Shown: piece by piece, positions 6,628 to 13,543 of the stretch
Numbering within the stretch: the first letter of the stretch is position 1
Layout of the letters: every line of letters begins with the position of its first letter
DNA from: JBBDIM01 sp040880405
GTDB taxonomy: Bacteria; Planctomycetota; Planctomycetia; Pirellulales; Pirellulaceae
Assembly (NCBI GenBank): GCA_040880405.1
Contig: JBBDIM010000172.1
Span: 1 to 14,576, forward strand
Direction of reading: 5' to 3'
Length of the DNA: 14,576 nucleotides
The notes under the pieces: model-generated
Told to the model about the DNA's origin: nothing
Database searches by the model: none
The model's input: only the letters and a program-made list of their open reading frames with translations
Made by a program: the position numbers and the translations under genes

Positions 6628-9179
6628 TGGGTGCGCTTGAGCCATACTTGCCGATACTGCTGGGATGGGCGGTCCTACTGCCGCTGGCGTCGTTTTTCAT
6701 CATCCTGCTGTTTGGCAATAAACTAGGGAGCCACGGGATCGGGGGCTCGTACGTCGCGACCGGCGCGATCATCGGCTCCGGGCTGCTGTCGTTGCTTTCC
6801 GCCGGGATCTGGTTCGCCAATCACACCACGCCGGAGCCGCACCACGCGCATGACGATCACGCCCAACACGCGGCGGACCATCATGATGACGACCATCACG
6901 CGGAAGAAGAACACGCGGATGAAGAACACGCCACGGAAGGGCACGCCGGCGAAGAGGGGCACGACGACCACGCCGCTCACGACGACCATCATGCCCCCGC
7001 GCCGCCACCGGCGCTGACCGGCACCTGGTACACGCTGGGCACGTTTTACGACGCCGATATCTCGGTCAACTACTATATCGACTCCCTCACGATCTTGATG
7101 TTCTGCATGGTGACGTTCATCGCCACCTGCATCCACTTCTACGCCTCCGGGTACATGCACGACGAGTTGCATGACATTACGGACCACGAAGTGACGATGG
7201 CCGATGGCAAGGACCTCAAACGGCCAGGCCGGTATCACCGCTTCTTCCAAGCTCTCTCACTGTTTTGTTTCAGCATGTTGGGGTTAGTGGTCGCCGGTAA
7301 CATTGCGATGACCTTCATCTTTTGGGAATTAGTGGGCATTTGCTCCTACTTCCTGATCGGGTTCTACGTCGAACGCAAAAGCGCTTCGACCGCGGCCAAC
7401 AAGGCGTTTATCGTCAACCGCGTGGGTGACTTCGGGATGCTTATTGGGCTGATGATTTTGTGGGCTGGGCTGGGGACTTTTAACTTCGGTGATATCGATC
7501 GGAGCGGCGACGGCGAGCTGGCCGCTACCGAACGGGGCCTGTTCAGTCAGGTCCGCCCTGAAGAGAACGGCTTCGCCCTGCAAGTGCCCGATGGGCTGGT
7601 GCTGTTGGGTGCCCAGGACCGAGTGGAAAACCTCGCGATCACCTCCGATCCGCCCCTTTCCGGCGACGCCCTGAGGGCCGAGGTCGCCGCGATGATTCCC
7701 CAGTGGCGGGAGGGCACCGCCGAGGGTGACCCCACCCGCTACGGCTCGATTCTGCTGATTGTCGCGGGGGTCGGAATCTTCTGCGGCTGTGTGGGCAAAA
7801 GTGCTCAGTTTCCGCTGCATGTTTGGCTCCCCGACGCGATGGAAGGCCCCACGCCGGTTTCGGCTTTGGTTCACTCCGCGACGATGGTCGCCGCTGGTGT
7901 GTTTTTGGTCGCGCGGTTCTTTCCGGTCTTCGCCCCGGAAGTGCTGCTGATCATCGCCTGCTCCGGCTGCATCACGCTATTCATTGGGGCCTCGATCGCG
8001 ATTGTCGCTACCGATATCAAACGCGTGTTGGCCTACTCCACGGTCAGCCAACTCGGTTACATGATGCTCTCGCTCGGCGTGGGCGGTTGGGCTGGTGGGG
8101 TGATGCACCTGGTGACTCACGCGTTTTTCAAGAGCCTCCTGTTCATGTGCTCCGGTTCGGTGATTCACGCGGTACACACCAACGACATGGGCCAGATGGG
8201 CGGCCTGCGGCACAAGATGCCCTACACGGCCTACACCATGCTGGTTGGCTGTTTAGCGATCGCCGGGATCGGGATTCCTTCGGTCTTTGGCTTCCCCTTG
8301 GGGCTGAGTGGTTACTACTCGAAAGACGCGATCCTGGAGCAGGTCTTCTCGTTCCGTAACGAGAACCCGATGTGGGGCTCGATCTTCTTCGCCTTCGCCG
8401 CTGGCGGGGCCGCGATGACCGCCTTTTACATGTTCCGGATGTGGTACCTCACCTTCGCCGGTGAACCGCGCAACCAAAAGAAATACGACCATGCCCACGA
8501 GTCCCCCAAGGTGATGTACGTGCCGCTGGTGATTCTGGCCGCGATGGCGGTGGTGGTGGCCTGGCCCGCTTGGGACTGGGTGGGGATGCCTTCGCTCAGC
8601 CGCGTGATCGAACAGGCCCGGCCCGCGGGCATCTGGCAAGATATGGTCGGCGGCACTTGGGCCGTGACGATGCCGGAGGAATCCAAAGGGCATGTCGACG
8701 CGGTGAAGACGCCGGTCGGGTTGATCGCGATCGCGACCGCCTTGGGTGGTATTTTGTTGGCGTCGGTCTTCTATCTTTGGAGGAAGCTCGACCCGGCGGA
8801 AACGAGGGCCTCGTTCGCCCCGATCTACAACTTCCTGGTACACAAGTGGTATTTCGACGAGTTGTACCACACGATCTTCGTGCGACCGACGCATGTGATC
8901 GCGTGGTGCGCCTCGACCTTTGATAAGCAGGTGATCGACCGTTTCCTGGACTGGCTGGCCTATGCGGCCAAGGCGGTGGCGGGGGTGGTCGATCGCTGGT
9001 TCGATCAGACGAGTGTCGACGGAGCGGTCAACTGGTTCGCCGCTTCGATGTACGGGCTGGGACGCAATATCCGCGTCGTCCAGACCGGCAGCGCTCGGCA
9101 GTATGTGATGTTCATTTTGGTCGGGATGGTCGGTCTGTTTTTGATCGTCAGCTTTTGGACCTACGCGGTGGCCGGCTAG
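6627..9179 (+). CDS. nuoL: NADH-quinone oxidoreductase subunit L, with His-rich and EF-hand inserts
   Basis: NuoL (ND5) is the distal antiporter-like proton-pumping subunit and carries the long lateral helix. Marks: FWELVGICSYFLIGFY with Glu234, GKSAQFPLHVWLPDAMEGPTP with Lys391, ATDIKRVLAYSTVSQLGY, and GYYSKDAIL with Lys566. These match the functional Glu and Lys residues known for E. coli NuoL. The C-terminal helix region is present. The 850-residue length exceeds the usual 610-660. Two inserts explain most of this: residues 66-122 (18 His and about 20 Asp/Glu) in the TM2-TM3 loop, and roughly 289-371 in the TM6-TM7 loop, which holds an EF-hand loop, DRSGDGELAATE (291-302). Both loops are periplasmic on the standard topology. 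The ATG overlaps the nuoK stop by one base. Confidence 0.97.
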   Translation: MGALEPYLPILLGWAVLLPLASFFIILLFGNKLGSHGIGGSYVATGAIIGSGLLSLLSAGIWFANHTTPEPHHAHDDHAQHAADHHDDDHHAEEEHADEEHATEGHAGEEGHDDHAAHDDHHAPAPPPALTGTWYTLGTFYDADISVNYYIDSLTILMFCMVTFIATCIHFYASGYMHDELHDITDHEVTMADGKDLKRPGRYHRFFQALSLFCFSMLGLVVAGNIAMTFIFWELVGICSYFLIGFYVERKSASTAANKAFIVNRVGDFGMLIGLMILWAGLGTFNFGDIDRSGDGELAATERGLFSQVRPEENGFALQVPDGLVLLGAQDRVENLAITSDPPLSGDALRAEVAAMIPQWREGTAEGDPTRYGSILLIVAGVGIFCGCVGKSAQFPLHVWLPDAMEGPTPVSALVHSATMVAAGVFLVARFFPVFAPEVLLIIACSGCITLFIGASIAIVATDIKRVLAYSTVSQLGYMMLSLGVGGWAGGVMHLVTHAFFKSLLFMCSGSVIHAVHTNDMGQMGGLRHKMPYTAYTMLVGCLAIAGIGIPSVFGFPLGLSGYYSKDAILEQVFSFRNENPMWGSIFFAFAAGGAAMTAFYMFRMWYLTFAGEPRNQKKYDHAHESPKVMYVPLVILAAMAVVVAWPAWDWVGMPSLSRVIEQARPAGIWQDMVGGTWAVTMPEESKGHVDAVKTPVGLIAIATALGGILLASVFYLWRKLDPAETRASFAPIYNFLVHKWYFDELYHTIFVRPTHVIAWCASTFDKQVIDRFLDWLAYAAKAVAGVVDRWFDQTSVDGAVNWFAASMYGLGRNIRVVQTGSARQYVMFILVGMVGLFLIVSFWTYAVAG
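6903..6962 (+). repeat. Degenerate 15-bp tandem repeat coding His/Glu units
   Basis: Four successive 15-base units inside nuoL encode EEEHA, DEEHA, TEGHA and GEEGH. GAAGAACACGC recurs in the first two units, and GGGCACG(C) in the later ones. The periodicity suggests that this part of the His-rich loop grew by replication slippage, and that it may vary in length between strains. It stays in frame. Confidence 0.6.
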
Positions 9180-9234
9180 TAAGTCGGGCCCTCCGCACAA
9201 GCGGAAACGAAACGATAAGCGAAGTGCCCCTTGG

Positions 9235-9251
9235 GCCGGCCATTGGCCGGC
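9235..9251 (+). other. Stable hairpin in the nuoL-nuoM gap
   Basis: GCCGGCC (9235-9241) and GGCCGGC (9245-9251) form a perfect 7-bp GC-only stem with a 3-base ATT loop. A smaller 5-bp hairpin (TCCGC/GCGGA, 9192-9205) lies upstream. No T-tract follows, so it does not look like an intrinsic terminator. In an operon transcript it could mark a processing or stabilising site between nuoL and nuoM. The 11-mer TGGCCGGCTAG also occurs at the nuoL stop (9169-9179) and again at 9244-9254. Confidence 0.45.
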
Positions 9252-9306
9252 TAGGGTGGGTTAAGGCTTGGAAACCAACGTATAGCTTTTGTCGGAAATC
9301 GAGCGA

Positions 9307-11178
9307 ATGGTAAACGACTTAGTACTGACATCGCTGATTTTTCTGCCGGTGCTCGGCGCGATCGCCTTGGCGTTCTTTCCGGCGGAAGGCAAGAATGTCA
9401 TCCGCTTTTTCACGCTGCTGATCACCTTTTTGGTGTTGGTGCCGGTCATCTGGATCGCGCTGCCGTACGACCAAAACCTCAGCTTCGACCTGACCCAGGG
9501 GGAAATGCAGCATGTGGTGAACTATTCCTGGATTCCGTCGTTCGACATCAACTACTTCCTGGGGATGGACGGCATCAGCTTCCCGCTGGTGATGCTGACC
9601 GCGGTGATTACCGTGTTGGCAATGGGGGCGAGTTGGTCGATCGAAAAGCATGTGAAAAGCTACTGCATTTTGTACCTCATCTTGCTGGCCGGTATGATGG
9701 GCGTGTTTTTGGCGCTCGACCTGTTCCTGTTCTATATCTTCTGGGAAGTGATGCTGCTGCCGATGTACTTCCTGATCGGGGTATGGGGTGGTCCGCGGAA
9801 AGAATACGCGGCGATTAAGTTCTTCCTCTACACGTTGGTCGGCGGTGTATTGATGCTGATCGCGATTTTGATGCTCTACTTCAGCAGCGACGTGCGGCAG
9901 CTTACGCCGGATCAGTTGGCGACGGCCCATGTCCAGGTGGTCTCCGCCGAAGGGAGCCTGCTCACCGGGCAAGAGGCGCATGCGGAGCTTGCCGCGCAAA
10001 CCTTGCCGGTGCATACCTTCAACATTTTGGCCCTCCAGCAGTTGGGACAAAACACCGACGTCTTCGACGGCGAACTGCTATTCGGCAAGACGCTTCAGTG
10101 GTGGGCGTTTGTGCTGCTGTTCATTGGGTTCATCATCAAGGTCCCCAGTGTCCCTCTGCACACCTGGTTACCGGACGCCCACGTCGAGGCCCCCACGCCG
10201 ATCTCGATGATCCTGGCCGGGGTGCTGCTGAAGATGGGTGGCTACGGCATCATCCGAATCTGCTACCCGATTTGCCCCGACGCTGGGTACGACTTGGCTT
10301 GGGTCGTCTGTAGCATCGGCGTGATAAGTATGGTGTACGGAGCGTTCGCGGCCTTGGCCCAAAAGGACTTCAAGCGGATGGTCGCCTACAGCTCGGTCAG
10401 CCACATGGGTTATGTGGTGCTGGGGCTGGGTGTCTGGAGCGCGGCCGCCGGCGGAATGTTCGATCCCGCCTCCTGGAATATGGGAGTTAAGGGAGCGATG
10501 TTCCAGATGATGGGACATGGCGTCAGCTCGGCCGGGATGTTCTTTATGGTCGGCATTGTCTACGACCGAGTCCATCACCGAGATCTCAACCAATTCGGCG
10601 GCCTGTATGGCAAGATGCCGGTTTACACGGCGATCGCCATGCTGCTGTTCTTCGCCGGTTTGGGGCTGCCTGGGCTGTGCGGGTTCATCGGCGAGGTGTT
10701 CGTGGTCCTCTCGGTCTGGAAGTTCAGCGGTGTGTTGGCGGTGATTTCCGCCTCGGTGGTGATCCTGACCGCCGCCTACATCCTGTGGGCTGTGCAGCGG
10801 GTGTACCTGGGTGCGGAATACAACGGCCCGCACGAGGAAGCCTTGACCGAAATCACCCCACGGGAACTAGCCATCTCGATCCCGCTCTGCGTGCTGGCGG
10901 TGGTATTGGGTGTCTTCCCCGGACTGCTGTTCCGCTACATGGACCCGACCATCGATCGGCAGGTGACCGCGCTGGCGGAATGGACCGAACGAGTCAAGTT
11001 GCCCGCCCTCCAGGCGGAACGTCGCGCGGCGGAAGATGAAGTCGTCGAGGTCGTTCGTCCGCGGCTGGCCCGGCCTGAGGCGGGAATCGCGGATATCCCG
11101 CCGGTGGCTGCCGATGGGCTGTCGCCGGTGAAATTTGAAGGTCCCGGCGCGGTGGTCGCCTCTGGGGAGAATGATTAA
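9307..11178 (+). CDS. nuoM: NADH-quinone oxidoreductase subunit M, with insert and C-terminal tail
   Basis: NuoM (ND4) is an antiporter-like proton-pumping subunit. Counting from ATG 9307 (623 residues), FWEVMLLPMYFLIG carries Glu147, KVPSVPLHTWLPDAHVEAPT carries Lys278, KDFKRMVAYSSVSHMGY lies at 353-369, and GFIGEV carries Glu463. These match the conserved membrane charges of the family. It is longer than the usual ~500 residues because of an insert at about 193-262 between TM6 and TM7, a small one in LGLGVWSAAAGGMFDPASWN, and a hydrophilic C-terminal tail of about 80 residues after the last helix. I chose ATG 9307, which has GGAA and GAG just upstream. An in-frame TTG at 9289 would add six residues but has no visible ribosome binding site. 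Confidence 0.95.
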   Translation: MVNDLVLTSLIFLPVLGAIALAFFPAEGKNVIRFFTLLITFLVLVPVIWIALPYDQNLSFDLTQGEMQHVVNYSWIPSFDINYFLGMDGISFPLVMLTAVITVLAMGASWSIEKHVKSYCILYLILLAGMMGVFLALDLFLFYIFWEVMLLPMYFLIGVWGGPRKEYAAIKFFLYTLVGGVLMLIAILMLYFSSDVRQLTPDQLATAHVQVVSAEGSLLTGQEAHAELAAQTLPVHTFNILALQQLGQNTDVFDGELLFGKTLQWWAFVLLFIGFIIKVPSVPLHTWLPDAHVEAPTPISMILAGVLLKMGGYGIIRICYPICPDAGYDLAWVVCSIGVISMVYGAFAALAQKDFKRMVAYSSVSHMGYVVLGLGVWSAAAGGMFDPASWNMGVKGAMFQMMGHGVSSAGMFFMVGIVYDRVHHRDLNQFGGLYGKMPVYTAIAMLLFFAGLGLPGLCGFIGEVFVVLSVWKFSGVLAVISASVVILTAAYILWAVQRVYLGAEYNGPHEEALTEITPRELAISIPLCVLAVVLGVFPGLLFRYMDPTIDRQVTALAEWTERVKLPALQAERRAAEDEVVEVVRPRLARPEAGIADIPPVAADGLSPVKFEGPGAVVASGEND

Positions 11179-11266
11179 AAACCCCTAACATAACCTTGCG
11201 CATCAACCTAATTCCCTCGGGTAAAGCGTTCCTTGTTGAGTTAAGTTAGGCACACTAAGAAATCTT

Positions 11267-13030
11267 ATGTTTCACTCCATCGTAACTCACTTAACCGACG
11301 ATACCCTGATCAGCCTGTACGCCTTTAGCGTCGAGTTGGTCCTGGTCGTGACGATCCTGACCATCCTCCTCCTGCGGCTATGCCGTTGGACGGAGAATCT
11401 GGACGCCATTTACGTGGCGATCGTCGGCACGATTGTCGCGCTGTTTGCCCTCATGCCGATCTTTCCGCTGGATATCACCGCCAGCCCGATGAAGTTAGTG
11501 CCGATCGGCGAGTTGCCTCGCGTCGAGATCTTCACCGGGATGCTGGTGTACGATGGGTTCTCGGTGGTGATCAAGTCGATCTTGCTGCTGTTTTTGCTCC
11601 TGTTCTTTACGCTGGTTAAAATCACCGGCGTCACGGCGAGGGCCGACAACACCGACTTCACCACGTTGGTGCTGGGCGCCAGCTTGGGGATGTGCGTGAT
11701 GGCTTCGGCCAACCACATGCTGACGGTCTTCATGGGGATCGAAATGGCGTCGGTCCCGTCGTTTGTGCTGGTCGCCTTCTTGCGGTTCCGCCGTACGAGC
11801 TCCGAGGCCGCCCTCAAGTACGCCCTGTATGGCGCGGGTGCCGCAGGGGTGATGCTCTACGGAATCAGCCTAATCACCGGCATCCTGAACACGGCCCACC
11901 TGCCGACCATGGCGGCTCGCCTGGCGGAGATGAACCTGGCCGGGATGTCGAGCACCGAGACCTTGGTCCTCTCGCTCGCGGCCCTGATGACCTTGGCGGG
12001 CTTGGCTTACAAGCTGTCGGCCGTCCCGTTCCACCTGTGGGCCCCGGACGTGTTTGAGGGTGCCACCGCGGAAGTGGGCGCGTTCCTCTCGGTCGCTTCG
12101 AAAGCGGCCGCCTTGGCGCTGCTGGTGAGGGTGGCGGTCGGGTTCGCCTCCCTCGATGCGGCGGCCACGCCACTGGCTGTGGCTTTGGAAAGCTCCAACG
12201 CGGAAGTCGCGGTGGCGGCGGAGGTCGAGCCGTTGCAAGTGGCCCTGCTCCAGGCAGAAGCGGAAGCGGCCCCGGCGGATGCTGCCCCAGAAGCAGCAGC
12301 CGTCACGGTTGATTCCCAAGAGCGGACGCGTAACTTTCTGGGGATTGTGCTTGCGTTGGTTGCGGCGGTGACCTGTACGTTTGGCAATCTGGCCGCCTTC
12401 ACGCAAACCAATATCAAACGGCTGTTGGCCTATTCCACCATCGCCCACGCCGGGTACATGATGATGGCGGTTCCGGCCGCGGTTGCGGTCTCCGGCAGCC
12501 ACCCCGCGTTGGCGGGCAAGTTTGTCGCCTACCTGGCCCTCTACATTGTGGTGTATCTGTTCATGAACCTGGGGGCGTTCGCGATTGTCGCCTTCGTCCG
12601 CGACGCGACCGGCTCGGAGCAAATCCAGGACTACGCCGGGATGCTGGGCCGTAACAAAACCGTGGCGGTTTGCTTCGCGTTGATTTTGGTGAGCCTGGTG
12701 GGCCTGCCGCCGCTGGCCGGGTTTATCGGGAAGTTCGCGGTATTCGCCTCGTTAGCCGAGGGTTATCAAGCCACGGCCCAAACCTACCTGATGGTCCTGC
12801 TGTTTATCGGCGGTTTGAACACGGCGATCAGCCTGTACTACTACTTGCGCGTGGTCAAGGTGATGCTGATCGACTCGGTGGGTGACGAGACGCCGCCGAT
12901 AAGTCACCCCATCGGGATGCTACAAAGCGGTTACATGTGGCTATTGACCGCCCCGGTGGTGCTGCTGATTGTCAATTGGGAGTTTCTTCACGCTTGGCTG
13001 CAAAGCGCGGTCGGCACCTTAGTTTCCTAG
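11267..13030 (+). CDS. nuoN: NADH-quinone oxidoreductase subunit N, with Ala/Glu-rich insert
   Basis: NuoN (ND2) is the antiporter-like subunit nearest to NuoK. Marks: FMGIEMASVPSFVLVAF with Glu159, YKLSAVPFHLWAPDVFEGAT with Lys249, FTQTNIKRLLAYSTIAHAGY (378-397), and LVGLPPLAGFIGKF with Lys489 (477-490). Length is 587, against about 480-500 normally. Residues 296-355 form a low-complexity Ala/Glu/Val segment between TM8 and TM9; TM9 ends at NIKR, which is cytoplasmic, so the insert should face the periplasm. ATG 11267 has only a weak ribosome binding site (AAGAAA, close by). It is the last nuo gene here; its stop lies inside a 15-bp tandem duplication. Confidence 0.96.
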   Translation: MFHSIVTHLTDDTLISLYAFSVELVLVVTILTILLLRLCRWTENLDAIYVAIVGTIVALFALMPIFPLDITASPMKLVPIGELPRVEIFTGMLVYDGFSVVIKSILLLFLLLFFTLVKITGVTARADNTDFTTLVLGASLGMCVMASANHMLTVFMGIEMASVPSFVLVAFLRFRRTSSEAALKYALYGAGAAGVMLYGISLITGILNTAHLPTMAARLAEMNLAGMSSTETLVLSLAALMTLAGLAYKLSAVPFHLWAPDVFEGATAEVGAFLSVASKAAALALLVRVAVGFASLDAAATPLAVALESSNAEVAVAAEVEPLQVALLQAEAEAAPADAAPEAAAVTVDSQERTRNFLGIVLALVAAVTCTFGNLAAFTQTNIKRLLAYSTIAHAGYMMMAVPAAVAVSGSHPALAGKFVAYLALYIVVYLFMNLGAFAIVAFVRDATGSEQIQDYAGMLGRNKTVAVCFALILVSLVGLPPLAGFIGKFAVFASLAEGYQATAQTYLMVLLFIGGLNTAISLYYYLRVVKVMLIDSVGDETPPISHPIGMLQSGYMWLLTAPVVLLIVNWEFLHAWLQSAVGTLVS

Positions 13031-13052
13031 CGTGCGGTTTCCTAGCTTGCGA
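13023..13052 (+). repeat. 15-bp tandem duplication at the nuoN stop
   Basis: TTTCCTAGCGTGCGG (13023-13037) is followed at once by TTTCCTAGCTTGCGA (13038-13052), matching at 13 of 15 positions. The first copy contains the TAG stop of nuoN. This looks like a local slippage duplication that changed the spacer before the next gene, and it has no effect on either reading frame. Confidence 0.6.
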
Positions 13053-13074
13053 TTGAAGGAACGGAGCTTCCAGC

Positions 13075-13515
13075 ATGTTCTCTCGGCACGAGATTAACAC
13101 CCTACGCGAAATCGTCGCGATGCATTATCGCTCGATGCCCAACTACCTGATGTACGCCCATCCCTGGTTCAAGCCAGGTAAATCGCAGCAGTTAGAGATC
13201 TTGCGGAGTGTCGCCAACGACCAAAGCCACATGGTCGAAAAGGTGGTCCACTTGGTTGAGGACCAAGGGGAACCGGTCGCCATGGGTGAGTTTCCCATGG
13301 AGTTCACCGGCTACCACGATCTTTCGTTCAGCTATCTGCTGAAGATCTTGCTGGGATACCAAGAGCGGTTCGTCGCGCGGCTAGAACAACTGGGCGAGTC
13401 GCTCGAAGCGGGCGGGATGGCCAAAAATCTCGTGGAAGAGGCAATCGGCATGGCGATCGGCCATCTCGAAAACCTCCGCGAAGTGGCCGACAACAAGGGC
13501 GTGCCGACCGCGTAG
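13075..13515 (+). CDS. Hypothetical protein, predicted helical bundle
   Basis: I do not recognise this 146-residue protein. It has no signal peptide and no membrane helix, so it is probably cytoplasmic. The sequence reads as four amphipathic helices, about 7-27, 37-64, 83-112 and 115-140, joined by short turns, with a conserved-looking middle stretch FPMEFTGYHDLSFSYLL (73-89). This resembles a four-helix bundle of the ferritin-like or hemerythrin-like kind. His and acidic residues occur (DQSH at 49-52, EKVVHL at 55-60, GHLENLRE at 129-136), but I cannot assemble a canonical diiron ExxH set, so metal binding is speculation. ATG 13075 has AGGAACGGAG upstream. It lies 44 bases after nuoN and 28 bases before the tatD-like gene, so it is probably cotranscribed with both. 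Confidence 0.85.
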   Translation: MFSRHEINTLREIVAMHYRSMPNYLMYAHPWFKPGKSQQLEILRSVANDQSHMVEKVVHLVEDQGEPVAMGEFPMEFTGYHDLSFSYLLKILLGYQERFVARLEQLGESLEAGGMAKNLVEEAIGMAIGHLENLREVADNKGVPTA

Positions 13516-13543
13516 GATCGATTCCCTCTAACAAAAGCGATTC

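Noticed and set aside
8253..9200. 315-codon open frame on the - strand opposite the 3' part of nuoL
   Set aside because: Shadow of nuoL, His/Arg/Asp-rich as expected from reading GC-rich coding sequence backwards.
9289..9306. TTG start for nuoM, six codons upstream
   Set aside because: No ribosome binding site before it, whereas ATG 9307 has purine-rich sequence at suitable spacing; kept only as an alternative.
11179..11266. Promoter or terminator between nuoM and nuoN (CCTAAC...GTTAGG, TTGTTG...TAAGAA)
   Set aside because: The inverted repeat is only 6 bp with a 56-base separation, and the hexamer pair would place the start site at the nuoN ATG. Neither is convincing.
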